A stretch of DNA of 43,084 nt from Bondarzewia mesenterica. Lineage: Eukaryota; Basidiomycota; Agaricomycetes; Russulales; Bondarzewiaceae. Within the stretch, counting starts at the first letter, position 1; every line of letters begins with the position of its first letter. The position numbers and the translations under genes were made by a program. Of the stretch, positions 1 through 12,793 are shown one piece after another. The notes beneath the pieces are model-generated. The model saw nothing but the letters and a program-made list of their open reading frames with translations. It did not search any database and had not been told where the DNA came from. The DNA lies in assembly GCA_004802705.1 (NCBI GenBank), contig SGPL01000283.1, positions 1-43,084 of the forward strand, given 5' to 3'.

Positions 1-348
1 GCTATCCCTTCCACTCCAACATCCGCCATCCCTAACGGCGAGTACGACGACGACGACGACGAAACCCGCGACCCAGACGCGATGGACTGGTCACCGACGT
101 CCCCACCCACCGGGCTATGGCGCAGGGACGTGCGCCCGCCGACGGACGAGGCGACCGGTCTTGAGTCCCTGCTCGCGCGTACGAACATCGCGGAGCGGCC
201 TGTATTCCCCGATGCCCGTGCTGAGCGTGCGGGCGGCGCAAAGAGCGGTGATAGGCCGCGGTGGAAGTGGGGGTGGGTGTATGCGCTGTCACTCGTCCCG
301 CTCGCGGCCGTCGCGTATGTCGCGTGGAGCGGCGTGCGGCACGCGTGA
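1..348 (+). CDS. 3' end of a probable Ima1-like inner nuclear membrane protein (partial)
   Basis: The reading frame is open from base 1 and stops at 346-348, so only the last 115 residues are visible. An acidic run of aspartates is followed by the motif MDWSPTSP, then a W and a PTDEATGLESLLARTNI stretch. The end is a single hydrophobic helix (about the last 22 residues, WVYALSLVPLAAVAYVAW) with a very short basic tail. From memory of the family, fungal Ima1 (Samp1/NET5-like) proteins end with an MDWTPT element, a PTGLExLF element and terminal membrane helices, which is why I propose it. Ima1 links heterochromatin and nuclear pores to the inner nuclear membrane. The diagnostic N-terminal cysteine domain lies outside the window, so the name is an inference from tail motifs only. 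It converges with the SKG6-like gene on the other strand. Confidence 0.5.
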   Translation, partial: AIPSTPTSAIPNGEYDDDDDETRDPDAMDWSPTSPPTGLWRRDVRPPTDEATGLESLLARTNIAERPVFPDARAERAGGAKSGDRPRWKWGWVYALSLVPLAAVAYVAWSGVRHA

Positions 349-1438
349 TTCTCCGAGTTGAATAAACACTATACTGTCCTGTACAAACCGCAAGATGTGC
401 TGTATTTTTAGAGGCATGGTTCTCATTTTCTTTTGTTTCATGCTCGGGGTGTATAATTAGAGCACCCTCAGCAAACGAACAAAAATGCACGGGTCGAATG
501 TAAAAAAAGAACGTCTCATTCAGACTTGTGGCTATAGTCGCTAGAACCGCCTATGGAGACATGAATTGACGTCCGCTGAACATTCGTCCATCGTGCAAGA
601 AGAAAAATGAATAAGAGGAAACGAAATCACGCAGATCAACAATGATTAAGAAAAAAAAGATGGTCAGAGGACGGAGGCAAAAAACAGAGGGAGAAGACGG
701 GGGGAAAGGGATACACATAAACATGAGAACGATAAGCTACTCGATAAACTTGGGGGGTATACTAGCACGGACAAGGCATGTCCTAGAGCATATATACGTG
801 CGATCGAAACGCGTGAGGCATTGGGGAAAGAGGGAAGGGTAAAAAAAAAACCAAAAAAAAAACGGAAGAACGTCCAGCGACTCGAAGAAAATGAGGACAA
901 GCGGGACAGTTCTGTCGTGGGTGCACAGCATCACAGTCCACAGGATGAAACGAAGACGCAAAGAAAATCAGAATACTCAAGCGACAACGCGCGCGGACCG
1001 AGCGCGGTACCGTACTGCACTAGATGAATCACCACGCTGTGGTGTTTGAATTAATATCAGTAGCGGCAGCCCAGCGACCGCGGAAGGAAAAAAAAACGAC
1101 ACTTGAATGTGTGAGGGGTAACGTCTTCGTCTTCGTCGACAACATCTACGGCAGATCGGGGTACGGGGGGAAAGCAAAGCAAAGCACGCGCGTCGTGGGA
1201 GGAAAACAGGGCATCAAATGAAAATGGGGGTGCGAAGGCATCACAGGCCGACGGGCAATAAAAGGAATGAAATTCGCGTACATCAACAACTCTGTCCGAC
1301 CGAATGAGAAGCGAGAGGGCGGAACGGGAGGGGCGGAACGGGAAGTGGGAGAGGGAGGGAGGGGGAGGTGGAAAGACTGAGGATGCATACCAGAGTAAGT
1401 AACCGAATACGTAGCTCTACACCTAGCTTCTAACGCGC
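349..1438. other. intergenic region between convergent genes
   Basis: About 1.1 kb separate the stop codons of two convergent genes, so it should hold two 3' UTRs. The plus strand is purine-rich, with A-runs near 840-865 and G-rich blocks near 1320-1375. I see no conserved reading frame, tRNA or repeat array. Confidence 0.6.
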
Positions 1439-2722
1439 TCAGTACCCTGCACTCCTCCCGTAATCGTACCCCCCAGCCTGGTGGTGTAGAGGCACGCCGT
1501 ATTGATCGTATCCCCTGTTAAGGCTAGGTCCACGACCGAGCTCCTGCATCGTGGGCTGGGGGCTCGGTCCACGCGCAAGGTCCGCATATCCACCGACAGG
1601 CGCAAGGGTCGTGGGCCCGGCGGTGAAGTCATGGTCGGGGATCGGGTTGAGCGCCGCTGCGTGTCCCATCTCCGACGTCGCGCCGTACCCGGCGCCCACA
1701 CCTGCAGCCCCGCCGCCTTCGTGCCCGGCCGAATGGAAAGACGACGCGTTGGACGACATGCGGTGGTGCGTGGGCAAGCCGCTCTCGTGTTCGGCGGGCT
1801 GCCAGTCGATCGGCTGCATGCGGTCCTCGAACTGGGACGACGGGCGGAACTTCCACTTGCGGATGACCGTCCAGATGATGGCGATACCGCCAATGCTGGA
1901 GGCCAGGACGATGATCACGATGAGCGCGGTGTGCGAGACGGAGGTGCTGCCGGATTTACTGGTGGTATCCGAGCTCGCGGTCGAGGACGCTGCCGGGGCG
2001 TTGCTAAAGAGCGTGACAACGCCGCCGCCAGACTGGGTGACGATAATGCGGACGGATGAAGAAGCAGGCTGTTGGCTCACAGCCTGCGAGGCCTGGGCGG
2101 CTTGAGTGGTCTGTTGTTGCGGGGTCGTCGTTGGAGTGGCGCTCGACGAGGTGGCAGAAGCCGTCGAAGAGGACGTTGTCGAGGAGGCTGTCGAGGACGT
2201 TGTCGAGGAAGTCGTCACGCTGCTGGTCACGCTACTGACGAGATCGCTGGTAGATGAGGTGGCCTACGTTGACCGATGGCATTGTCAGTATGATCCAGGG
2301 GCATCATGATTAGACAGACAGCTGGCACTCACGGAACTGGAAGCAGAAGATGAGGCAGCGCTGGACGAGGCGGTGCTAGAGGTGGATGAAACTGAAGCAG
2401 CAGCAGATGAAGACGACGCGGAGGATACAACGGCGGAGCTAGATGCTGCCGCGCTAGAGCTGGCGGATGTGGAAACCGCAGCGGACGACGAGCCGGTAGG
2501 GGGGTCGGCTGCTGCACCCGCGACGGCCTGTTCGACCCCGCTGCTGATGATACTAGCCAGCGGGTCCGCGCGTTTCCTGACCATGCGGTTGAGACCGACA
2601 TGAGCACGGCGGGGAACGGCCGTGAAGCCCTTGGCTTCCGTAGTAGAGGCTGCTAAGGTGAGGACGACGGCGACATATAAAATGAGCGTGAGTGCAAGTT
2701 TGCTGGGTTTAGTGATAAACAT
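1439..2722 (-). CDS. SKG6/Mid2-like Ser-rich single-pass membrane protein
   Basis: Two exons (1439-2263 and 2333-2722, phase 0; intron 2264-2332 with GTGAGT donor and TAG acceptor) give 404 residues. The order is a signal peptide (about 1-30, ending near STTEA), a dibasic KR site near residue 51, a very long Ser/Thr/Ala-rich extracellular region, a transmembrane helix at about 242-263 (TALIVIIVLASSIGGIAIIW), then a juxtamembrane RKWKF and a cytoplasmic tail of about 140 residues rich in Gly, Tyr and Pro. This matches the fungal SKG6/AXL2 or WSC/Mid2-type cell-surface sensor layout, where a heavily O-mannosylated stalk spans the wall. Role at the cell surface is inferred from architecture; no catalytic domain is visible. 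The simple Ser-rich sequence makes family assignment by homology weak. Confidence 0.75.
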
Positions 2723-3429
2723 TGTGGGCTATGATAGTAGACGGGGTGTTCGGGAAGGAAGGGCCAAAACTCTGTCGGGTCGGAGGGGGGAGGCCTCGGA
2801 CTGGTTGTGAACTGTTCGACGACGCGGGTATGAAGGTTGACGAAATGTTTGTCACGACTGCTTTGAAAACGAACAAAGACCAGGACCAGCCAGGTGAAAG
2901 CGAAAAGGCAAACAAATAGCGAATACAAAATAGCGAAGAAAATCTAGGATTGAGCTCGAGAGGGTCAAGGGAAAGAAAGAAGAGAAAAGCTCACTGAAAG
3001 CTGACGACGAACGGACAAGCCGAGTGGAACCGCTGATTAGAGCCAAGGCGGGGAGGAAGAAAAGAGCTTGGACGTCTTTCACAATCTGGGACCAAGTCAA
3101 CCGGTAACCACAGCCCCCCGGTCACTCCTCGACCATCCCTCGTTTCCATCACACCCACCAGTTGTTTTTCATTTGACAGTTCGGCCTGTTTCTCATCAAA
3201 ATGTTGCTTGACCTCATGGTCGATCGTATACGAGTTTTTTTGTCGATGGTAGCTACACTGCTATTCAGTCCAACCATCCAACTCGATAAAGGTATCCAAC
3301 CAACAGAAACAGAAACAATCGTCCAAATCGATCGGAACGCAGAAATGGGGTGGTAGTAAGGTAACAGGAAAATAGGAAAGAAAATCCAATGACTCCGCCA
3401 TGACTGTATCGGTACCCGACGCTGTCTGC
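2723..3429. other. intergenic region (promoter of SKG6-like gene, 3' end of lyase gene)
   Basis: About 700 bases lie between two minus-strand genes. It should contain the promoter and 5' UTR of the SKG6-like gene and the 3' UTR of the lyase gene. I see no supported coding sequence or distinctive motif. Confidence 0.55.
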
Positions 3430-5975
3430 TCAATTGTGGCTCGTCAGAGACCAATTGTCAATCGCCACAAACGGTGGCATCTTGAAGTCGCTCGCCTGCA
3501 TACCCGACCACTGTGGGTTGAACAGCACTTGCAGGTTGTACGACCCAGCAGGCAGACTGATCATCACCACCGTCACTCCTGGGTTCGGCTGGTCGCTCTG
3601 GCCCGAAGGCAACGCGGGATCGCCGGAGAACCGCACGGCTGGGCCTGTCGTGAACGATGCACCCGACGGCGCGTTCAGGATCTCCATCTTCAGAGTCTGA
3701 CCGTCCAGCGTCAACGTCGCGGACGTCCCGCTCGAATCGACGCTGACCGTCGCGTTTGTGTGCATTCTCCACATGACCGTTCCCTGCGAGTTGATGTCGT
3801 CTTGGACGAGAACCTGCTTGCGGCCGTTGATAAAGCGGACGCCGCGCTCGAGCGAAGTCCTAGAAAACCAAGGGACCAGCCCAAATCAGCTACGGCGCTA
3901 AGAACGAGACGACGCGGAGAATACTTACACGTTGAAATAAGCGCTGGTCAAGTTCGCAGTCCAGTAAGCAGTCGAGTCGCTGGGCACATTAAACACCGTG
4001 CTGGATCCCTGGGTGGTGCCAGAGGTATCGTGCTTGACTGTTGGCGCCGCAGACACGTCCTGGTTCGCTTGGTCCACCAAGATGGTGTTCTGGCCCTCGG
4101 TACGCTTGCGATAGTACAACCACCGCTGGCTATCCTGATTGTCGTTGCTGAAGTAGCCGGTCGACAGATAATCACCCGAACCCAGCTCTCCGGCCCACCG
4201 CGTGCCCAAAGCGTCAATGACAAAATCGCCGCAGTCCAAATCATTGTGCGTCTGGTGACCTTGCAACTTTCCGGCCTTCGCCGCAACGTACATCGCGTCG
4301 TTGTCAGTCCAGCTGCTCCGCATCGACGCCCATTGGTCCAAACCGTCATCGAAGAACTGGTCCAGAGCAGTACCATCCCAGAAGGCACCGGAGACGGTGG
4401 GGTCATACCAGAACATGCTCCATGGCTCGGGAGCATCGTGCTGGTCTCGTTGGAACAAAGTAAACTGCGGCTGGTTGTACTGAGAGGCATAGAAAATCAT
4501 AGAGTTGGCCGTGGTAGAGAACTTGTTGGGACCGTGGTCACCGTAGTTGAAAAGCGAGGTTGCGCCGGTGACATACATGTGGAAGATGCCAGTCTTGTAA
4601 AAGTTGGAATTGGTGGAAAGGAGACCGTAATCTGAACCGGTAGCGGTGATGAGTGCAGAGGTCATCTCGGCGTGGCCCGTAGTACCGAAATACCAGTAGT
4701 TGGCAGTCTCGGCCCAGGTACCGTCGGTAGAGATAGCAAGATCACAGTTCGCCTTGGCATTTGGGATGGTATAACCGAGGAGCTTCTCCGCATTGCCGGT
4801 GGTGTCGTCGCCGAGGATAGCAAGGGCACCCAAGGTGAGACCGCTGTTGCAAACACAGTTCCAGTTACCCTCTGTGTTGTTGTTCCACCAACCGATGTAG
4901 CCGGGATCGCCCTCGTATGCGGAGACACCGAAGCTCAAACCGTACTTGTTCATGGTGAAGATCATCTGACTCTTCTGTGTATCGGACCACTGGTCATTGA
5001 GCCAGTCGTAGGCAATGGCGAAAGCGGCGGTAAACTCAGCAGTATCGAGGAAGTGAGCAGAGTTCCACTTGTCAACATCGGGACCGAAACTTGTCGTGCC
5101 GTTACCAGCAGCATTCTGTCATGGTATTCAGCACGAGGATGAGGAGAAAATACGAGAGACATACTTGAATCTCCGTCCATGCACGGTTGACCCAATCCGT
5201 GTTGTTGGTCATGCGATAAGCGTACGAAAAAGCCTTGATTCTCATCTTGATCTCGCGAGCGTTGTCCAAAATACCGCTGCCGCCATCCATGTGGTATACG
5301 ACAGGGGGAAGAGCAGCGTACGCGGTAGCATTGCCAAAGATAGTGTCATTCCATCCTTTGAGATAAGGGTCGTTGCTAATGAGGTTGGGGAGCGCCTGCC
5401 ACTTGTACGCGGGTGCGATGAGACGGGGACGATCTGGGCGAACCGAGGTGGGGCTGGGGTTGGAGGGTTTGAAAGAGTCGCTGGGCCAAGCAAAAGCAGC
5501 ATTACTTGAAGGGTTGAAGGTGGGGCTGGTGAAAGCGGCGCTGTCGGTCTAAGTAAAGGCAAAGAGATTGTAGGCCAAGAGAAAGAGGTCTTGACGAGAG
5601 ACGACTCACGGTGGAGGGGTATACGGGCATCATGAATTCGCTGTTGGTGGATGTAGCGAAGCGGCCAATCGCATTCTTAGCGCTGGCGGCAGCACTGGCG
5701 GCGGCCTCGCCCGTCACTTGCGGCGCACTCGAACCGCCACTGCTGCTGCTACTGCTTTTGTTGTTGGATGAGCGCGAGCCCAGAACACCACCCAGGACGG
5801 CACCGATGATGACGAGAACGAGAACGGGGACACCAATCTTCACCCAGTTGCTAATACGTTTCTTGGGCTGGGGAGGTGAGATGTAGCCAGTAGATTCGTG
5901 ATAGTATGGATCGCCTGAACCATACGGGGATTGGCCATGCTGTGGATTGTTGTTGATGGAATTGTAACTGGCCAT
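3430..5975 (-). CDS. membrane-anchored heparinase II/III-like polysaccharide lyase
   Basis: Four exons (3430-3859, 3929-5115, 5165-5548, 5610-5975; all GT-AG and in phase) encode 788 residues. I start at MASYNS (5975, G at -3 and +4); an in-frame ATG at 6038 would only add a short extension. A cytoplasmic N-terminus with a basic KKR is followed by one membrane helix (about 47-66), a Ser-rich linker, then a large domain. This holds W/N-rich toroid motifs (NWNCVCNSG near 334-342, ANYWYFGTTGH near 389-398) and HQTHNDLDCGDF (537-548), the His-rich motif of the heparinase II/III C-terminal sheet domain. Such enzymes cleave uronic-acid polysaccharides by beta-elimination. The layout predicts a type II membrane protein displaying the enzyme outside or in the secretory pathway. 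Substrate is unknown. No secretion signal other than the membrane anchor is seen. Confidence 0.8.
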
Positions 5976-6134
5976 GGCGCTGCAGGCCGCGAAGAAGAAA
6001 TAAGAGAGGGCGTAGGAACAGGTATAAAAGAGGGACAAGCAGTGGGCGGAAGGCGGGGCCTAAAATAATGGGAGGAGGAAGGGTGATGGAGACGGGAACG
6101 GTCAGTCGTGGCCTGTCCCCGACAACACCCTCGG

Positions 6135-6140
6135 TTTATA
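6135..6140 (-). promoter_or_regulatory. TATA-like box upstream of the lyase gene
   Basis: On the minus strand a GATATAAACC sequence lies about 160 nt upstream of the chosen ATG at 5975. The position suits a core promoter in the short gap (273 nt) before the thiolase stop. It is a motif match only. Confidence 0.3.
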
Positions 6141-6248
6141 TCCGCTTCTATTTTTAGACTCCTGCCACATGCATCAGCTCATTTTCTCACCGTGTCTACA
6201 GCTAACATATTTCCAGCTTGTTCCATACAGCCTACAAAAATAAAACAT

Positions 6249-7908
<1,660 letters not shown>

Positions 7909-8508
7909 GATCAATTATATAGAGCAAGTTCTCAGCTGTAGATGAGTGTCAGAATCACTCGATACTCTCGGAAGACAATATTGCAAGCATCTTCACTTAC
8001 TGGGAAGGTGGTACCGGTAGACCTTTGTCAAGTACGTGGATTGCACGCTTAGTGCACTTATGAATGTCCCCGACCCTCGGGAAAAGCAAGAAAGCGTCTG
8101 AAAGCGCCGCCGGCAGCTGACTTGATCCGGCCGCCTTGCTCTTCAAGTCCTCTCGACAATCACGGCCTTCCTCCGGATATACAGTCAAGTCTGGCCTGCA
8201 GGCTGTAAGCCTGCGTAAATATGAAATGTGTGCGACACAGGTCAGGCAGGAGGATCCTGAGGCACGCCCGCACGCCGCTCTGCCGCTTGGGGAGACTACT
8301 AACTAACGACACAGGGCAACATTGCCATTTACCCCGCGTGACGTCACTCTATATGTCTAGTTTTGCTATCTCGACAACATCTCGGCATTGGAAAAAATCA
8401 TCTTTCTACTCTACAAGGTTAGACTTTAGAACAGCAATCGCGCACAAAGAGTCCTGTGGTGCTGTCATTCAAAGTACACTCCCGGAGGCATCATTTTTGT
8501 TATATCGT
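7909..8508. other. intergenic region (thiolase promoter and CCT3 3' end)
   Basis: Six hundred bases between two minus-strand genes. A small hairpin (GCAGGCT, 3-nt loop, AGCCTGC) is at 8198-8214. I see no coding signal. Confidence 0.5.
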
Positions 8509-10674
8509 CTAGCCCTCCATCATCTCCTCTGGAGGCGCCCCTCCTCCCTCCTGCTGCCGCTCCTTCCGTGTTGCCTGCACGACATCGTCGACGCGAAGGA
8601 GAACACGAGCCGCCTAAGGAAGGGATTTAGATTAAAAGCTATAAATGCAAGAATATGCGATACGAACCTCAATAGCAGTTTTGAATGTTTGGATCTGCAG
8701 ATAAATGACAATTGAGGAATGACGACGTTAAGGAGAAAATTCAAGCAACATACCTTGACGCTCGCTGACTCGTATAGGCCATACGTCTTCATGTCGGCGA
8801 TCTTGCCTGTATCGCCATTGATACCCCACGAATGCTCGCCGTTTACATGCTTCGCCTACACACACAACTCGCATAAGACACAAACACCATTGATAAAGAC
8901 GCGGAGCACGACTCACCCTCAGCTCTGTGAGCACCCGAATCGCATTCCCACCTCCGTTCTGGACCAGTGTGCGAGGGATAACCTCCATCGCATCGGCCAC
9001 TGCTCGGAACGGACCAGCTTCGACACCGGACACGCTACGCGCCTGTGCGTGCAAGCCCACGGACACCGCCATCTCCGTCGCACCACCGCCAGGAACGAGT
9101 GTGGGGTTGAAGAAGACATTGCGGGCGACGGACATTGCGTCCGCAAGATTACGTTCGACCTCGTTCAAGATGTCTTTGGAAGGCCCGCGAAGGAGGATTG
9201 TACACGCTTTCGGCGTAGTGCACTCCGTCAAGAAAGTGAAGTACCTATTTTCCGAAACATGTTCACGAATAAGATAAAAGGGTTAAGGATGAGAGTGAAA
9301 AATGCCACGTACTCATCGCCCATCTTCTCAATGTTGAAAAGGCCACATTTTGTGCCGATGTCTGATTCACGAAGGTCCTCAACGCGATTGACAATGGTTG
9401 CACCCACGGCACGAGCAATACGGTTGTTGTCAGATTTGCGCACCCGCCGGAGGGCCGAGATGTTAGCCTTCGCGAGGAAATACTGCGCGTAATCTATGAG
9501 AGAGTATCAGTTCAGGCTCAACAGATGAAGTAGTGGACGCTTGTTCATACCTGAGATACCCTTCTCGGTTATGACAAGATCGGGCTTAAATTCCATAATG
9601 CGATCCACCATCCCCTTGACCTGCTCCTCCTCAATCTGGTTAATCCGCGCATAATCTGCTTCCTTCGAAATCTCGATGTTGGTCTGACTCTCGCCCTTCT
9701 TGTACTCCAACGGGCAGTCGAGCAGCACGATACGTGGGTTCTGTATCCGACGGCGCATCTGTGGATGCGTGATGTCCTTATTGAGCATGACGCCATTCAA
9801 CACCCGACTGTTCTCGATCTCCCCTCCAGGAACCTTCTCGACGCGCGCGTAGCGCTTGATGTCGATAGTGCGGATGCCGTTCTCTTCAGCTGCGACAGTG
9901 CGAACGGCTTGCAGCGCGAGGTGGCACATGAGGTCAGACCAGCGGATGACGAACTTGGTTCCGATCGAGGATTTGATGAGAGAGAGCATCTGCGCATCAT
10001 CGGAGGTGTTAATGGGGATGGAAATGCTCTGCACAATGTCGAGAGCAGTTTTCAGGGCTTTGTTGTAGGCGGAGATGATGACCACCGGGTGAATGTCGCG
10101 CTCCAGCTGAGAAAGGGATTGTGCGAGAATCTCTCCAGCTGGATATTTTAATGAGTCTCGAACAGGTGTCAATTTATCATGAGAAAAGGGTGACGCACCG
10201 AGAACAATGACGCTCGTCGTCCCATCGCCGCACTCTTCATCTTGCGTCCGACTCAACTCAATCATGTTTTTTGCGGCAGGATGTGCAACATCAATTTCGC
10301 GAAGAATGGCATTGCCATCGTTCGTCAAACTGTTCAAAATGCGGTAAGCATGATATAGTCGCAATTAGAACATCTTAGCGCACAGAATACCACCCATAGG
10401 ATCCAGGATCATCTTGAGCATAGCCTTTGGACCCAGACATGTTCGAATAACATCTGCAACAGCCTGAACATCAAAAATTAGTCTCTGAAGGGCGGTGCGT
10501 ATTTCCAAGAAATGAATATGACCTTTGCAGCAGTGATGTTAGAGATCTGCGCTTTCCGCCCCGACTGCCTCTCCGGAGCGGTATCTGGAGGATTTGCCTT
10601 GAGCTTTACCACATTTAAAGCGTTTGGTGATACTCACTCATTACAAAAACTGGTGTCTGCCCTCCTGCCTGCAT
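8509..10674 (-). CDS. CCT3: chaperonin CCT/TRiC subunit gamma
   Basis: Ten exons (8509-8613, 8668-8694, 8754-8855, 8917-9244, 9313-9493, 9551-10138, 10199-10329, 10384-10463, 10523-10584, 10638-10674) encode 546 residues, full length for CCT3. It is one of eight subunits of the cytosolic ATP-driven ring that folds actin, tubulin and other proteins. Group II chaperonin motifs are present: NDGNAILREIDVAHPAAK (64-81; TNDG at 62-65), the ATPase loop GDGTTS (94-99), and the late VPGGGATE and NGGGNAI elements. The C-terminus is a Gly/Glu-rich tail ending EEMMEG. The start MQAGGQTPVFVM is chosen because exon 1 splices in phase to the conserved NITAAK region. Exon 9 is only 27 nt. A heat-shock-element-like dyad lies just upstream (10710-10717). 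It is divergent from the TatD gene with a 352-nt shared promoter. Confidence 0.95.
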
Positions 10675-11026
10675 TTTGACTTCACTGAACGTTAGAGGAT
10701 GAGAGGAGGTTCAGGAAGATATTTAGAATAATTAGGTTGACCACCCAAGAGCGTTTACGTATTATGGTGGGAATTTCCGTTTGATAAATGCTTTTGATAA
10801 GTGGAGTTAGAGACTTGATATCATATTCACCCAGGATCAAAACTTATGTTCGTATCCTGCTCTGTGAGTACTTGAGACCAACTTGAGACCAACTAGTTCT
10901 GATGACCATTGATGATAGTCACCAAGCCAATGAGGATGTATGATTTTCAATTTGCGGTATAAAATTTTGATCACCCCGCTCTACATCGTGCGCTCATCTT
11001 CTCGTCGCCTGTCAAAAGCAGCAGTC
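10675..11026. promoter_or_regulatory. bidirectional promoter of CCT3 and TatD
   Basis: The start codons of two divergent genes are 352 nt apart, so both promoters must lie here or overlap upstream exons. It contains an HSE-like TTC-AG-GAA dyad (10710-10717) near the CCT3 start and an 11-bp tandem repeat (10870-10891). Function of these is inferred. Confidence 0.6.
10870..10891 (+). repeat. 11-bp tandem repeat, two copies
   Basis: The unit ACTTGAGACCA occurs twice without a gap in the CCT3/TatD divergent promoter, followed by a partial third ACT. It may be a doubled factor site or chance slippage. Confidence 0.6.
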
Positions 11027-12508
11027 ATGCCTGTAACAGTAGTTGCATCTAAGCCTACCGAAGCAGTACAAGTAAACTTCAGATTCATAGGTATGGTTTA
11101 TCACGCTGCAGCCGACATCATTCCCAAGTTTTCCTGCCATTGATGTCACAGATATTGGAGGTTCGTCATTATATCTTCTAGAGAACACTTGTCGGCTAAC
11201 TGAACATCAAAAACTAGTGAACCTCACAGATCCTGTATTTCGAGGATACCATCATGGTCGGAGAAAGCATGAAGGTGCGTATATGGATTGTGATTCTACG
11301 CGGAGAAGACAATCCACTAAGTATTCTTGAACAGATGATCTCAGTGCTGTTCTCGAACGATCACGAGCAGCTGGCGTAAAATCTATGATTATCACTGGCG
11401 GCAGTTTGCACGAATCCAAGAAAGCCTTAGAATTGGCAAAGGAACATGGTACGTCTCAGACAATGCCCACTGTCCCGCCAAACATCTCGATCCTGACACA
11501 CAACAAGGCCTCTATGCTACCGTCGGATGCCATCCGACGCGTTCGACAGAATTTGAAAAATACCGCGGTGGTCCGGATGCGTATCTCGAAGGTCTTGACG
11601 CGCTGATACAGGTCAATCTAACAGGCAATGGCAGAGTGGTTGCTGTTGGAGAGTGTGGGTTGGACTATGACCGCACACATTTTGCATCTCCCGAGGTGCA
11701 ACGGAAGCATTTTCGTAGGCGCTGCCGCTTTGCACTGTGTGTCTCTTGACATCAGTCTAATCACGACTTTCAGGTTCCCAACTAAGTCTTGCCAAGAAGT
11801 ACAACCTGCCTCTGTTCCTTCATTCGCGTGCCGCCCACGCCGATTTCGTTCAGATCCTTCGAGAAGAAGGGTTTGGAGAAGATGGCGGTCGAGCAATTGG
11901 CGGCAAGGGCGGTGTCGTGCATAGCTTCACTGGTTCTATTGAGGAATGCAAGGAATATGTAAGGGCTCTTGTTCTGTGCTTCTTAGACTTCCGTCTTGAT
12001 CCCTTCTTTGGAACTACGTAGATGGATATGGGCTTCCACGTCGGGTTTGTGTTTTCTTCTTTGGACTGCTCTAGAGGAACACTGATCTATTGCCTCAGCG
12101 TCAACGGTTGTTCTCTCAAGTCAGAAGCCAATCTTGCAGCGGTCAAGTCAATTCTCCCCGCCAAGATCATGCTGGAGACAGGTTCGCCAATTAATCACCT
12201 ACTTTGCTATACCAGGTACTGACGCTGCTCAACTCTTAGATGCTCCATGGTGTTCTATGACATCTACACAGGCTTCCAAGCCACTCCTTGACAGCCTCCC
12301 CCCTTCTCTACGTTCATTATATTTTCCTCCATCGACTAGGCCTGAAAATTTTGTCTACGGAAAGCCAGTGAAGGGTAGGAATGAACCTAGCGCTATCGGG
12401 GGTGTGGCTTGGGTGGTTCACAGATTGCATGAAGGTCTACCTTTTGAGAAGGTAGTAGAAAAGGCGTGGAAGAACACGGTAGAGGTATTTGGACTACAAG
12501 AGCTTTGA
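11027..12508 (+). CDS. TatD family metal-dependent DNase (TATDN1-like)
   Basis: Nine exons (11027-11090, 11152-11160, 11218-11274, 11335-11448, 11508-11714, 11774-11958, 12022-12044, 12099-12181, 12240-12508) give 336 residues. The TIM-barrel hydrolase motifs are all present: FIDIGVNLTDPVFRG (20-34), MIITGG, ATVGCHPTRSTEFEK, GECGLDYDR (Glu130), FLHSRAAH (His167), VVHSFTGS (His200) and ETDAPWC (Asp248). These are the metal ligands of the TatD family. Eukaryotic members are Mg-dependent 3'-5' nucleases linked to DNA repair and apoptosis-like DNA degradation. Exon 2 is a microexon of 9 nt that supplies the DIG of the first motif; exon 7 has only 23 nt. Without exon 2 the frame is kept but the motif is lost. 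Divergent from CCT3. Confidence 0.92.
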
Positions 12509-12793
12509 CATGCACTGTACTTCCGAGTGTCCTTGTACTTCGGCAATTTCGTTACTTATTGAGGACCGAGCTCCTTACTGAGACACTGTGTGTTCAAGTT
12601 GTCCCAAGCAAGTCCCGAGGCCATGAGCGCATCGCCTGCGCATTGCGCAAGGCAACGCTAGAGTCAGCCCCGACCAGCCCTTGCCCGACGCGCTCCGACG
12701 CGTCTTTCAACAATTCAGCCACATTTCACATCATCCTGTACTCGTACAACAACGAAGTCAAGTTTTTTGTCCTCGACAGCGGCCACCGTACAG

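Noticed and set aside
1502..2105. Two plus-strand open frames of about 185 residues
   Set aside because: They are antisense to the SKG6-like tail in GC-rich sequence and show no motifs.
2373..2603. Acidic Ala/Glu/Asp-rich open frame on the plus strand
   Set aside because: It is the complement of the Ser-rich repeats of the SKG6-like protein.
3400..4635. 411-residue open frame on the plus strand
   Set aside because: It lies exactly opposite the lyase coding exons, has Arg/Val-rich low-information sequence and ignores the clear introns of the real gene; it is a shadow.
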